Source: Diploptera punctata (Eukaryota; Arthropoda; Insecta; Blattodea; Blaberidae). Taken from it: a stretch of 64,000 bases of DNA. Shown piece by piece: positions 1-11,708 of this stretch; within the stretch, counting starts at the first letter, position 1, and each line of letters begins with the position of its first letter. The position numbers were made by a program, and so were the translations under genes. The stretch is from assembly GCA_030220185.1 (NCBI GenBank), contig JASPKZ010004955.1:2294001-2358000 (forward strand), read 5' to 3'. A model generated the notes under the pieces. The model did not search any database, was not told the origin of the DNA, and was given only the letters and a program-made list of their open reading frames with translations.

Positions 1-165
1 GGCAAGCAGATCCCAACCATTAATTAATTTCACTGCTATTGAGCACATTGCCTGGCTGTGTAGGTAGATAAACAATAAAGAATACATGATCATGAAACAA
101 TCGAATTAACTAATGTATTGTAATGCTCATTGTTACCCAAACAAAATAATAGTATAGATTATTTA

Positions 166-712
166 ATAATAATAATAATAATCATCATCATCATCCGGTA
201 TATATGGCAGCTGCTGCTGTCTTCCAGAAACCAAATGCCATTCCTCTCTGTCCATCTATTGATCTTCCTCCAATCCTCTGATATTCATAGCTGCTTGTAC
301 CCCTTCTATCCAAGTTTTCTTTGGTTTTCCTCCTTTCCATAGGGATCCATTCCATAACAATTTTAGGCAATCTTTGCTTTGGCATTCTTTTGACATGGCC
401 ATACCACTGTAATATTTTCTTTTCTATAATGCCTACAATGTCTCTCTCCTCTTGTACACCCATAATTACCCTTATTTTTTTATTTCGTATTCTATCCATT
501 CTAGATTTTCAGCTGATCTTAAAATATCCATTTCTATACTTAAAATTCTTTTCATTTTCCTGGTAGGAATTTGCCACACTTCAGCATCGCATGTTAAAAT
601 GCTCTGAATTATGGTTTGATATATTTGTAATTTTCTATTTTTTGTAATATTTTTGCTCCACCAAACAGAGTTTAAAGCATTTATTGCTTGTTTTGTTTAT
701 GCAATTCTATTT
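166..712 (-). pseudogene. non-LTR retrotransposon, RT C-terminal fragment with trinucleotide tail
   Basis: On the reverse strand this reads as the end of a non-LTR reverse transcriptase ORF. Recognisable pieces are a block like 'YGAEVWQIPTR' (here CDAEVWQIPTR), then 'DRIRNKKIR', 'QWYGHVKRM' and 'RLPKIVMEW', the tail typical of arthropod LINEs. The longest open stretch is 191-499 and upstream parts are out of frame. The element's 3' end on this strand is marked by a GAT run followed by an ATT run (166-195), a usual LINE tail. No catalytic domain is present, so this is a 5'-truncated dead copy. The LINE clade is uncertain. Confidence 0.65.
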
Positions 713-894
713 TTTAATTTCCACTGTGTTATGTAATATCACAAAAAAGACAGTATTAGGTAGACAACATACAAGACAGGGTGACCAGATGAAGAGAAAT
801 GTACAAGGGAAAAAAAAAAAATCTTGGTTTTGATTATAATTTCAAAAGAATAATTATGAATAGTTAAGAACAGTTGAATAGACTTTGTACCTAA

Positions 895-985
895 AACACC
901 TACACCCATAGAAGAATGTGTTGACGATGATTGTCAAGTCTGAGGGCTGTGAACCTCTGGATTCAATAGTGCTTGTGAATTAGAA
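895..985 (+). repeat. fragment of a LINE 3' end ('family X')
   Basis: The segment ends like the 3' ends at 37290-37405 and 52470-52862: a phrase for 'gaacc...gattcaatagtgc' followed by a gtgaattag-type tail. It is a short degenerate copy with no coding capacity. Confidence 0.35.
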
Positions 986-1159
986 GTATTGATACAGTAT
1001 ATTGGGATTTTGCTTGACTTAACATATAAGTACAGAGCAATAAGGGGCATAGTAAAATTATGGTGTATATCCCTTAATGTGAGGAGAGGTATAGCACAAA
1101 GCCTTCAAAGTGGTCTTCCATTTTGCCTTGGTTGGTATGATAGTTCTAATTCTGTAAAA

Positions 1160-1480
1160 AATAAGTGTTCTAAGCCATCATGACTTGGCACAGAGCTATG
1201 GGACATGTGTTGGTTTGAAAGTCCCTATGGGGAAGAAATTTTCTGATGAAATTTTATTTAGTATGGAACTCATGCCACTTAGCACCATGATGATTGTGGG
1301 TAGATACAATAAAGTAGCGACTCCATGTTGAGGTATCTATAGTGGTTGGAGGACCTAACATGCTGACCATATATCACACCTATAATTATAATTGCTGGAT
1401 GACCATGTCTCTGTTAATTACACAAGTGGATGTGGGATCAGCAGTCGGTTGGTAGGGCAAGGACCTTCAAAGGCCTGTTG
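1160..1480 (+). repeat. tRNA-derived SINE, family C
   Basis: The copy shows the same order of blocks as reverse-strand copies at 21245-21600 and 32425-32745: a tRNA-like head (ttggcacagagctatggga), a body with 'tagatacaataaag', and an end with 'gtggatgtgggatcagcag' and 'aggccttcaaaggcc'. Partial copies lie at 40215-40345, 41015-41080 and 63250-63340. Pol III-type tRNA-derived SINE is inferred from the head. Confidence 0.55.
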
Positions 1481-3424
1481 TGCCATGTAATGACGAAAAT
1501 AAATAAATTTGAAGAAAAAAGTTTAAAAATTATATTACCTAGGGAAAAAAATGGTAAGGGAAGCCTTGGGTATTTCATTGCTTGGCAAAGTATAAATGTA
1601 GTGATATCACTGTGAAAAACATAAATTTACTTTGTCAGAGATGTGATAAAGTAAATGTCTCCTACATATATCATTTTTATTTCGACTCTATTTTCTGATA
1701 TTTCAAACTTTGAAATAGTGTTAATTATTTAAAAAATAAGGTGTAGAAACTAAAATCTTAGTATCAGCTATGTAATGTGACACATCATGGAATTACTTGA
1801 ATTTCAAAATACTTTATTTAAAACTGAAAATGGCATATTATGCTTTAAATTAATTTTTTCTTTTCCTTATTCTGTTGGGATCATTCACTCTTAAAAAATG
1901 AGTCACAACATTTTTCAGAGTTTCAATGGCTGATGTTGTTGCTATTTGTGATATATTCTGTATTTGTAGATCATGGTCTTTTTTTTTTATTTCCATATGT
2001 TTTCAATTGTATTGCAGAAGCCATCGTTAAAGATGGCATTGAGTTTTTTTATTGAAGTAGTTATTCCCATCCTTTCGAACAGAATACAAAAATAAACTAT
2101 CATTGTTACTGTCAGTACAACCCCAATACTGCACAATGTACTCAATGCTACTGAAGGTGACTGTAAGGACAGAAAAACTTAAATGGCTTTTCTGTTGTCA
2201 TCAATAATATTAGTTATGTATCAATAGAAAGACAGAGAGAGTGAGAGAGAGGAGGACATAGTGATGTGAGGGAAGAAAGGATTCCAGCCTAAATGTGCAT
2301 GTTCTTTTAATGCTCATACCAAACATAGGAATTGAATTATCAAAAGTGATAGGAAATAACATTATGAGGTAATTTCTCAAGAACTTGGTTCAGAAATACA
2401 CCTCATCACATTTCCTCACCTGGACATGTTTCTTTGAAGCATCTTCATCATTCTTAACTAGAATCCAACTCTTTTTTCCTGGTAACAGAATTGTTTTGAA
2501 ACATGTTCAAGAACAAATCAACATTAATATTGAGGTAAGATGTCCAGACTAAAAATAATATAATTTGTTTTCTGAACCTATTTATTTACTTGTAAACCAT
2601 GTGTTCTTCAAATTCATTTTCTATTACTATGTTTATTGGGTTTCTTTCTTTTGATTAAATATTGTATGTTCATGGGAATGTTTACTAGTCTATAAATTAT
2701 TATTGGGTGTATGATGTGGTTGAATCTTGAAGCTTTAATATAATTACACAGCTCTACAAAAAGAATATTTTTTTCTTATTACCCTGGATATCTCTGCAAA
2801 TTTCTATGTTTTCAAGTGCACAGTTTACGAATATATTCATGAAAAGTGCTGAATGTGCTCTAGTTTTTATGATTTTTGTGTGTCTTATATTTTAACCCAT
2901 CAGCGTGGACATTTAAACATGGAGTTCCTTTCCCAGATGCAGAAGGACGTGTTGATACGCCTGGACTTTTAAATATCCAAATGCAGATTGCCATACATTA
3001 CGCGTTGATACATCTATGATTTTCAAGGCCTATACGGAGTTTGTAAGACATTCTGGAGAACTTATCTTTTGTTCCTGTGGTAGTAAAATCTCCCTTTCAT
3101 GTTAAGACATAATTTACGACAGGCATGTGGAGTGAGTTAGCTACTTATTAGTGAAAGGAGATACTCTTTGTATTTTTTTTCTCTTCAGCTACGCCCTTCC
3201 TTGTCCTTCCTTCGAACTAGTGAATGCCCTATTTTGCCGAAAAGAAATATCTGTAAAGTGTCCCACTGTGTGGTCTCATAACTAACCTTTCTTTCAAAAC
3301 CGACGTGGATCTTGTGTTTATAGACAAAAATCACATGTCTCAGACATTTCCAACTTCTAAAACAAATTTACGTGGCGAATTTGATGTGTAGAATTATAAA
3401 AAAAATAAAAAATATAATAGAGGG
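1481..3424. other. AT-rich stretch without recognisable genes
   Basis: I see no long ORF, exon-like block or recognisable repeat protein. A short GA-rich run lies near 2232-2262. Any regulatory content is invisible from sequence alone. Confidence 0.4.
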
Positions 3425-3427
3425 ATA

Positions 3428-3458
<31 letters not shown>

Positions 3459-3532
3459 TGGTAATGATACTAAAAATAAAATTAGTAATAATAATAATAA
3501 TAGCAACAATAATAATAGCAATAATAGTAATG
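3425..3532. repeat. ATA/AAT microsatellite
   Basis: Imperfect runs of a trinucleotide (taa/aat) are interrupted by single substitutions. The hydrophobic open frame on either strand is an artefact of the repeat. Confidence 0.85.
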
Positions 3533-3904
3533 TATGTACTGCACACTTCCAACACAGGTGCTCCCCAGCGGGAGTTTATTAACCAAGATAATCCATTCAA
3601 CAAGTTTCCGTAATTATATAAATGAATTTATATCAAATAAAATTTAAATTCTCCAACTTTTATAAATATTGTACATAGTGAATCTGATGTGTGGAATTAT
3701 GAAAATCTTTAATTTAAAAATATGAATGAAGGATAAATAGATAAAGTTTAGAATTATAAATTATAAGTAAACCTTTAGCAACAATTTAAAAAATGAATGC
3801 ATTTTAACTTATATCTTGATGAAAGTATAAGGAAATCTCCATCTACAATTAAATATAACTTGTAATTAACCGATGAAAGACGCCATTCTATATCATTCTT
3901 TGTT

Positions 3905-4135
3905 TCGTTACTATATTCTATAGTGTTCTGTTCTAGTACAGGTCTTTCACTGTAATCTTAGAATTTTCATGCTATGATTGTAGCTTCATTAGGGAATTAT
4001 GGTGTGGTAGCTTCCCACCCAGGGGGATAATATTGATGGTAACAATGATGATAAAAGCTAGATGATGTCCATGGACCGTTTGGGCCTCAAAGCCCACTGC
4101 ATGACAAGACAGTATTCCACCTCGAGACCACAGAT
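3905..4135 (-). repeat. tRNA-derived SINE, family A, partial
   Basis: The reverse complement matches the complete copy at 5140-5440. It includes the end segment around 'tagggaattatggtgtggtagc' (positions 3990-4011) and the head segment 'ccacctcgagaccacag'. The middle is partly deleted. Confidence 0.6.
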
Positions 4136-4324
4136 ATAATAATTCATATTTTACTAAACCTTTCATTTTGTTATTTGTTTTATTTATTGACACTTAGGCC
4201 TACGCTTATTTGCCAACATGTCAACAAGATACATGTGGTTAGCACATCGCCTCAATGAGAGATCTATTAGGAAATTGAGGTGTAACTTGGAAGAAAGACG
4301 AACATAACGTGATATCTATGTAAT

Positions 4325-4520
4325 CTAGATGTAATAAAACATTGCAAGTCTCGTAGGCTGCTATGGGTAGGGCATGTGGCACGAATAGGAAATTATATAG
4401 GAACTTCGTGTACGAAAACTAGAAGCAAAGTGCCCAGTAGGGGGGGGATAACCATAAAGTGCAAGAAAAATATTAACCAGGATTTGAGGGAGATAAATTA
4501 TACAAGACCCTCACTGCTGG
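4325..4520 (+). repeat. LINE family X 3' coding fragment
   Basis: A degenerate reading frame resembles the C-terminal phrase of the copy at 52470-52862 ('LQWTGLVAQMGNERGAWK'), here around 'RLLWVGHVARIGNYIG'. Frames are broken and no catalytic domain is present. Confidence 0.45.
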
Positions 4521-4805
4521 GTTTCCGAGATCGAGTCTCGGTCACTCCATGTTGGTTTCGTGGCGGAAGAAACGGAGCTTGGACAGGTTTTTCTCGGGGT
4601 TTTCTCCCGCCTTCCCCTGCCGCATTTTCATTCCACCATTTCTCCATACTCATCTCATCACATTCATTTCGTTCATCTGCCTCTGTGGTGGTGCGTTAGA
4701 CGTGGTCGGCCACACCCTTGTCATACACAGACCTCTATATATAGCGGCTTCTTCTCATCTCATCCCTCGACCCGACCCTGACTTGGACACGAGTTGAGGA
4801 TATTA
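4515..4805 (+). repeat. probable tRNA-related SINE
   Basis: A GC-richer block begins with a B-box-like 'gagatcgagtctcgg' and runs through a CT-rich body to 'cttggacacgagttgagg'. Overlapping ORFs in two frames here are compositional artefacts. The family assignment is inferred from architecture; I see no second copy in this window. Confidence 0.4.
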
Positions 4806-5139
4806 TTATAAATTATACAGGAATAATTGGAAAATATTATTTGGGATAGCAAAGTATGGAGATGTTATGTATGCATAATCATGACCTCTATGTTCGATGG
4901 TGCCATACATTTTAAGACAACACAAAACAAGTTGGTTTCCAATGTCCTTTATTTTTTTTAAATTGTCCCTTTCATTGAATATTTTAATAATAAATTCCAT
5001 TCTCTCTACCTTCCAAATCAAGATATTGTAATTGATGAATCATTATGGTTATGGAGGAGCAAACAATTCCCTCCACTTAAAACTGCCAAATTTGATTTTA
5101 AAACTTACGAATTGTGTGAATCTAGAACTGGGTATGTGG

Positions 5140-5440
5140 TCTCGAGGTAGCGTGCTGCCTTGTCACGCAACTGACCGAGATTCGATTCCAGTCGGGAGAG
5201 GCTTCTTGGGTGAGTTTTATTTCGGGGGTTTTCCTGACCTGTATGACAAATGTCAGGAAGCTTTAGGGCCCCAACGGTACCCGAAAATCATCCGGCCATC
5301 ATCATCATCATTATCATTCACCGGTGTGGAAGCAACGGGAAGCTGCCACACCTATAATTCCCTAGTACAGCTACAAAGCATAGAATGAAAATGCTATGAT
5401 TGCAGTGAAAGATCTGCCCTTGGGCAGAACACTGTAGAAT
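5140..5440 (+). repeat. tRNA-derived SINE, family A, near full length
   Basis: A tRNA-like head has A-box-like 'tctcgaggtagcgtgctg' and B-box-like 'gattcgattcc'. The body contains an (atc)n run and the block 'cacacctataattcccta'. It ends near 'gggcagaacactgtag' followed by a short 'aatagaacagaat' tail. Fragments recur at 3905-4135 (-), 13386-13436, 30249-30394 (+) and 62588-62690 (-). Confidence 0.65.
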
Positions 5441-5774
5441 AGAACAGAATGGTCATTCATTGCTTACATTCTATTAATCACAATTTGATATGTATCTAAA
5501 ATAAGTTACTTGGAGAGTAGAGTTTAAAAATACTACAGCACAGGAGTACTGCATGGACTTTTAAATGACTGCACAGAAGGGAGAAAACCGGCCTCGTATA
5601 TATACGGCAAGCCACGCTGAGGGGTTAAACAGTAAATGGCTTGTTACTAATAACATTTATGTTTTCAGTCATGATTTGATTTCTACACATTTTTTCTTGC
5701 ATACAAACATCACGTGATCCCCACTCTGCTCATTGACCATGATCTCAGTTATTTGACAAAATTAAAGTACTCAC

Positions 5775-6225
5775 AACGTGCATCAGAATAAGTTTCCATG
5801 TGTAAATACATGTGGATACACAAAATACCCTTGCTTCATTTGTTTGTGGGATAGTAGAGCAAAGCAACTTCATTGGGAACAAGATGTGTGGCCATTGAGA
5901 AAGTCCTTAACTGTCGGTAAAGCCAAAGTAATAAACAAGCCGTTACTAAACAGAGACAAAATCATACTTCCACCATTACGTATCAAGTTAGGTATGATAA
6001 AACAATTCGTCAAAGCGTTGGACACAAGGAAGGAGAATGTTTCAAATACATTTGTAGAAAATTTCCTAAGCTCAATATGGAAAAGTTAAAAGGCAGAATA
6101 TTTGATGGTCCTCAGATTCAGCACTTGATGAAAGATGCAAATTTTATCAAAGTTATGACTGTTCCGGAAAGTGAAGCTTGGAAGGGTTTTGTGTTGGTAG
6201 TAGAACATTTCCTAGGTAACATCTT
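5775..6225 (+). pseudogene. orphan repeat-protein fragment (family Z)
   Basis: Two overlapping ORFs encode parts of one protein family that occurs three times in this window. Phrases are 'GYTKYPCFICLWDSRAKQ', 'ILPPLRIKLGMIKQFVKAL' and 'GPQIQHLMKD', matching in order the copy at 53320-54640. A frameshift near 6075 separates them. I recognise this as a protein family repeated in arthropod genomes without an assigned function, apparently carried by a mobile element. The fragment ends where a Penelope-like fragment begins (6293). Confidence 0.6.
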
Positions 6226-6292
6226 CTGTATGTTTGCAACATGTTTTGCACAATTTCTTTACAATTTGGTGCAATTAACGATTGAAATTATA

Positions 6293-6437
6293 TTGTCCAT
6301 ATATCCACACCAAAACTTGAAAATTAAACGACATGCAGTCATTATCTTTCATTCAAAATTACCCATGAACATATTAGCTAAAAATGGGGACAATGGGTTC
6401 TTCAATGCAAGGCCTAATTTTGTCTGTAAAATTTGCC
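6293..6437 (-). pseudogene. Penelope-like RT fragment (family C)
   Basis: The + strand closely follows the reverse-strand RT at 48365-48500: the region encoding the [RYVDD]-flanking phrase, 'FKFW...', and the 'LANLFMGN' block upstream of the SMGNP motif. It is a short internal RT piece without ends, directly abutting the family Z fragment. Confidence 0.6.
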
Positions 6438-6813
6438 ATTGTATCATTGGCGGCTCATGGCTTTGTAGTTAGGTGAAGAGCTGGTAAGAAAAATTATTTG
6501 TATACATGCTTATCTTAACCCTTAACTGGAGTTGTGCGTTTTGAATGCTGTTAGTGGAGTTGTGGGGTCGAAAAAGATATACCAACAGAAAATATGATAG
6601 TACGTGCAGTTGTATTTGTATTTATTGTGAAAAATAGAATTATAAAATAGTTTGTTTATTTAACTAACTGTTTGTGGAATAATAAGGATCATTTGGGGGA
6701 GGAAAATTCACTAAATTACAGGATATAGCACAAGTATAGTGAAAAATAGAACAATAATTACTACGAACATCTATACAATGAATTTGTCAGATTTTGTGTT
6801 TACACACATTTTT

Positions 6814-7500
6814 TCATTGAAATTTCAAAATACACTGAATAGAAATCTCATGTAATTTACAAAAACTTTTTTTCATAATAGACTGTTCCCAATTCTCCAC
6901 ATAACTGATCAGCATGTTCTGGCACATTGGTCTATCACATCTAACACAGTATTGGTTTGTTTTCTTTTCGTTTGAACGAAGACACAATGCACACTGTTTT
7001 CCTTTACATCCTCGATTGGTCTTCCATTCTTCGGAAATGGTTTCTTCAAAATCCTGGAAACAATCATTCTGAGTTCTTTTGGCAGTCAATCATTTACAGA
7101 TCTTTCGTTCAGGTATGGCTCTGTAAATTGTCGGCCTAAAGTTTTCAGGAATTCAAAGTGAGAAATAGGTTTGTAATCCTTGAAAGATGATTACAATACC
7201 TAACAATTGATATGGGTTTTATTCAGAATAGCATAGCAGATAGCCAAGGGACCATCTCCGTCTTCGCCTGCTTCTGCTATATGCAAAAATGTTTTGTTCA
7301 AAGGTATCTACTCCCCCTTTCGTACTATTATAAAAATACGAATATAATTGTGGTTTGCATATCTCAGGATCAGTACATTCTGAGTGGTGCATATTAGACG
7401 GCATAATGGCAACTTTATCTTTTTTTAGGTACATGCAAAATAATTGTTTGATCATCTCAAAACCCGTACTCTGTGATGTCTTATAGGTGTCCTGTTTGTT
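6814..7500 (-). pseudogene. piggyBac transposase C-terminal remnant
   Basis: The reverse strand encodes 'NSTKGGVDTFEQN', the conserved KGGVD block near the last catalytic aspartate of piggyBac (DDD) transposases, followed by 'RRRRRWSLGYLLCY'. In a shifted frame comes a C-terminal cysteine-rich finger, 'CKGKQCALCLRSNEKK' and 'YCVRCDRPMCQNM', which in this family binds DNA or chromatin. At least one frameshift lies near 7200, and the N-terminal half and terminal repeats are not recognisable. An inactive 5'-deleted copy. Confidence 0.75.
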
Positions 7501-7674
7501 TGGAAGAATATGCTAAAAAGTTTCAGAGTCACATTCTAGTTCTGAATCTGTTTCATGTTCAGAATAATTATAGTCAGGATTTTTTCAAAGACCAGGAAAT
7601 CAGTATCAAACACTGATATACGTTCATGAGCTTAATTTTGTTAAGTTTTTGTATTCATCTCTGATCTATTTTGT

Positions 7675-7786
7675 TTTGACTAGCCAATTATTGAAAAAAT
7701 TCTTTATTGTTTCTTCTTCTTTTGGAACACTGAGAAACAGTGAAGTAACATCAGATGAAACTAATCTTTCTGAAGGATCTATTTGT
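7675..7786 (-). pseudogene. Penelope-like RT fragment (family C) split by a tRNA-like array
   Basis: The block around 'acatcagatgaaactaat' at 7750-7767 matches the RT region at 48660-48690 (reverse strand, the SFDVVSLFP part). Similarity appears to resume near 8560 ('tattgctaggttttcaaaat'), so the intervening tRNA-like array looks like an insertion into this Penelope copy. Confidence 0.5.
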
Positions 7787-8555
7787 ATTTTGATGTTATA
7801 TTTAGTTTAACATGTTTTAGTCCTGGATAGATTTATTTTTTGAAATAAAAATTAATGCTTAAACTGGGAAATGAACCCTGGACATCTGACTGTGTACATC
7901 AGCGTGCAATCCATTACACAATGCAAGACCTGATACAACCGTTAAATTTGATTTCCACTTATAAAATTCTCTTATGTCTGAAGACAAATAGCTCTCGTCA
8001 TCAACAACGCCATCAGACGATTTCTATTAAAAGTATTTTTAATTAGAATTTTATATTTACTTTAAAGTGGTAAAGCTTAATATTTCAATGTTGTATTCTA
8101 GTCCTAGATAGATTTAGTTTTTGAAAAGAAAAATTAGTGCTTGAACTGGGAATCGAACCCTGGACTTCTGACTCTGTACATCAATCCATTACACCAATTC
8201 AAGACCTGATACAACCACTAAATTTTCTTTCCACTTATACAAAGTCTGAAGGCAGATAGCTCTTGCTATTAACACCACCATCGGATGCCTTCTATCAAAG
8301 TATTTTTAATGAGAATTTTATATTTACTTTTAACTGGTAAAGCTTAATATTTTGATGTTATATTTAGTTTAACATATTCCAGCCCTGGTTAGATTTATTA
8401 TTTGAAACGAAAAATTAACAGGAATCAATCTCTGGATTTCTGACTCTGTACATCAGCATGCAAACCATTACACCATTCAAGATCAGATACAACCACTAAA
8501 TTTTCTTTCCACTTTACAATTCTTTTATGTCTGAAGACATAATTTTTGTAACTTT
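7787..8555 (-). mobile_element. tandem array of three tRNA-like units
   Basis: Three copies of a ~280-bp unit lie head to tail. Each contains a tRNA-like segment on the reverse strand (about 7857-7930, 8140-8203, 8420-8482) with a B box 'ggttcgattcc' in the middle copy and an A box like 'tggtgtaatgg'. Each segment is framed by an inverted pair: 'gaaaagaaaaattag' on one side and 'ctaaattttctttcc' on the other. The spacers are the same sequence, ending 'agcttaatattt...gatgttatatttag'. The 46-kb units share parts of the spacer. These are not functional tRNA genes: the three anticodon arms and acceptor ends are degenerate. Confidence 0.65.
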
Positions 8556-8559
8556 TTTA

Positions 8560-10230
8560 TCAGTTGAAATTAATTATCTATTGCTAGGTTTTCAAAATCT
8601 AACTTCTCTTTAAATTTGCCACTTAGCAATTTTAATATTAATTTAGTAAGATACTAATGCTGTTGACAATAGGCCTCATTCTACTTTCTTGTCTGTTGCT
8701 TTTTATTTATTTCTATTTCTGTTGTTAATTTTACTACCTTTCTGACAAATGTGAACACTATATTGCTTTTTAAATATCTATAATATGAGTTGCTGTTTTT
8801 CTTCTTTCTTTTTCTTTCAATTTCAAGAAACAGTTCTCTTAATTTTAAGAATCAGATTGTAGATGAAAATGGTGAGGATGCTTCACTGAAATATGTCTAG
8901 GTGAGGAAACAAAATATGAGATGAGGTGTTTATTTCTGATTCAAAATCTTAACAGGAATACAAGTTTTGTTAATCTTATATTGTTTTAGTAGCCAAAACA
9001 TGGAAACATCAATACTAGATTACATGTCTCCAAATCTGGAATGTGTCTTGAATACCAGTGAATATATTTTTGTCCTAAATTTTATTCCTAAGTATTACCT
9101 TCTTCCTTCCATTTTCTTACATGTTTTTATTATATTATATTATATTTTGTTCCATGGAAATTGATTGTGTGACAGTACTATATCATAATGTAAATCTTTT
9201 TATAAGGAAACTTATTTTAAAAATTGGAAAAAAAAAGTTTTTCACACTATTGGCATTATTTGTTATAAGCTTTTATGATCTTAACTTAATAATAAATATA
9301 AATATATATTTTTACTTAATATATTTCTTAGATTTACACAATATTTATATGTCGTGATCAGGAAAAAAATGACACTTTAGAATTAATATATTTCTGACTT
9401 TTGTGTTTTAAAATACAAAATTTAAGTTGTAACATATGTTAGCGTAATGCTACTTCTGGGCATGCTATAAAATACCATAAACATATAAAAAATGTCCGAA
9501 GATGCAATTCATAAACACAATTTTTACTGTCATATTACTGTACTTCTTAAATTTTTTATTTATTATGTCTTCATTTGTATTTAATAGCTGATAATGTTCG
9601 TTAAAAATGTCTGTTATATAGAGGGGTATTTTATTAATGTCACTCTTTAACAGTGTCACAATTCAAATCTGGGCATGAAGGGGGCAACAAATTTTGCACA
9701 GATGCTTCTTTTATCAGGCTTAATGTTTCTTTTATGTGCCCTAAATCTATGACATGGATTCCAAAACTTATGTTTCTTTCCAAAGGAACATATGATCAGG
9801 ATTTTTACTTCTTGAAAATATCCATTGAACCTGCAAACCTCGGAATCAGTGGTAGACATTTTAACAAACAATAATGGTGTTAGATAAATATAAATAATGA
9901 CCATTTATTTCATTATTAACCATAATTCATATCTAGGGAGTTTATCTTTTTTTTACAGTCCATTGAAATTATATCTGGCAGTGCATATAGCTTTCTTTTA
10001 TTGAAGAAGTGAATGAGTTATCTTACTATAGATACTGGGGGTTCAGAGTCCGTGCTTACCATTCATACTAGTATAAACATAAATAAATAGTTATTTGTAT
10101 GAAATACACATATTCTAACATTAATTTTCATTTGAATACTTTCGCAATTATGCATTTTTTTAATGAGTTAATTCATATCTCTCTCTCTAATCTACAAATG
10201 TATGCAATGAACTTAATACTGTTTATAATT
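8560..10230. other. AT-rich stretch with no recognisable gene
   Basis: Apart from the probable Penelope-like remnant at 8560-8650, I see no conserved protein phrase, exon or duplicated element. Short ORFs here are low-complexity. Confidence 0.35.
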
Positions 10231-10236
10231 TAATCA

Positions 10237-10445
10237 AACTTAAAGTTGGAAGTAACACTATGAGGTATTTTCAATTTATAAATGAGTTGGAGAAAATGTT
10301 TTTTATATCTCACCTCATATTGTTGCGTGTTTTCACGAAAGTAAAATTTACTTTTGAAACCGGTATCGTGAAAACATGCAATTTTGAGGTGACATTTGAA
10401 AAAACATTTTCCCCAACTCATTTACAAATTAAGTTATGTAGGTAG
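10237..10445. mobile_element. Penelope-like mini-palindrome (3' ends only)
   Basis: Two 3' terminal segments lie head to head. The left one, reverse strand, starts 'ttggaagtaacactatgagg' and has 'atctcacctcat'. The right one, forward strand, has 'gaggtgacat' and repeats 'ttttccccaactcattt'. The fusion is near 10340. The right arm retains the end of a hammerhead-like core ('GAAACCGGTATCGTG'). No coding sequence remains. Confidence 0.6.
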
Positions 10446-10469
10446 GAAATAACACTATGAGGTTTATTT

Positions 10470-10860
10470 TAATTAAGTTCAGTTGTTTCTTGACTCACCT
10501 CATACTTCTTAACTCCCTCGCAGATCCAGATTTTGTATTGTGACATTCTCATTGCTGTATCACGTTCACAACTGACGTCCAATGGGCTCCTCTCCTGAAG
10601 ACTGACCTCCGTGCCATCTGATGGCTGACCGACGAACTTCCAAATCAATCCCCTCTCCTTCTTACCGGGTATTTCAAAATTCATAGTTATGTTTTTATTC
10701 TTGCACATGTAAATTTTTTCCCAAATTGTGAGTTCCTTCGGTTTTTCCAACTGTTTAAGTAATTTTGTTTTGGTTTCTAATCTATGTTTTACTGACCATG
10801 AATGTGCAGCTATTGCAGATTTATCTGTTTCTCCGGTTTTAACCCTAAAATTATAGAATA
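10470..10860 (-). pseudogene. Penelope-like GIY-YIG C-terminal fragment
   Basis: The reverse strand encodes 'EKPKELTIWEKIYMCKNKN' and 'MNFEIPGKKERGLIWKF', the C-terminal end of the GIY-YIG-containing ORF. It is close to family C ('EKPKELTVWEKIYIQK' at 47.4 kb). The copy ends on its 3' side in 'tcacctcatac', the usual Penelope end block. Confidence 0.65.
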
Positions 10861-10869
10861 TTTAATCAA

Positions 10870-11545
10870 GTAAATTCATTACAAAAAAGCAATTAACAAA
10901 AGTTTTTCCTTTACCCAAAGAAAACATAAAGAAATATGTCATAATGTCATACATAGGCCCACTTTCAAATAAAATATCTAAACACTTAAAATAGTTGAAC
11001 ATTAATGTGGCACTTAAAACTAATAAAACTGTACAAAATATAATAAAAACAATAAAAGAAAAATTATCAGGTGTATATAAATTGAAGTGTGGCACATGTG
11101 ACAATGTCTATATACGACAAATTGGTAGACCTTTTATCTCTTGGATAAAGGAACACATGAGAGCATATAACAGAAATTTAGAATATTCAAAATATGCTAA
11201 CCACGTATTCCAATTCAATAATTGTTTCGATCCAAATTTTGAAATATTACATGTTTGTGATAAGGGTAAGAAGTTGGACCTTTTGGAGGCTGTAGAAATA
11301 AGTACATTGAAAAGTAGTAATAAACTGTTAAATTCTCAACTTGATTTGAATGAATCGCCTTTGTTAAATTAAAAAATTTAAATAAATTATTGTTGTATTG
11401 TTGCTTACGTCAGTTGATATGTACTATAATAACTCAATTCATAATTTGTTAACATGTCTGAAGAAGGTACAGTGTACCGAAACAGCTGTCACTGAATTAT
11501 ATCTTAATATATATGAAAATCAAATAAAACCAAGTTTTATTTTTA
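10870..11545 (+). pseudogene. Penelope-like element family E, 3' part
   Basis: The ORF at 10995-11372 encodes a GIY-YIG-type endonuclease domain: 'SGVYKLKCGTCDNVYI' is the GIY...YIG pair and 'GRPFISWIKEHMRAY' supplies the following arginine and glutamate helix. In Penelope-like elements this domain nicks the target. The YIG glycine reads R (YIRQIG). Upstream sequence (10870-10990) continues the linker between RT and endonuclease with a stop. It differs strongly from families A-C. A hammerhead-like fold follows the stop codon at 11453-11495. Confidence 0.7.
11453..11495 (+). ncRNA. hammerhead-ribozyme-like fold (family E)
   Basis: CTGAAGA (11458-11464) is the C3-A9 core. It is followed by one extra A, a helix II of GGTAC/GTACC (11466-11470 with 11474-11478), GAAAC (11479-11483), a 4-nt loop and the cleavage triplet GTC (11488-11490). 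Helix I is weak: only about 2 bp are seen. Hammerhead motifs are known from Penelope-like retroelements. The extra base after A9 recurs in every copy in this window. Confidence 0.55.
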
Positions 11546-11708
11546 TTTAATTAATAGATATGGATTTTCATCATGTAAACACCAACTCAATTGATTATTT
11601 AATCATTTATAAATTGTTTATAATCTTGAAATGATTTAATACGAGGATTTTTTTTTACTGTGTTGCATAATTATTAAAATTTATCTTTTTCAAAACATGA
11701 AATTTAAT

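Noticed and set aside
4376..4805. Overlapping ORFs of 73-107 codons
   Set aside because: They overlap in different frames across LINE and SINE sequence of higher GC; no conserved phrase.
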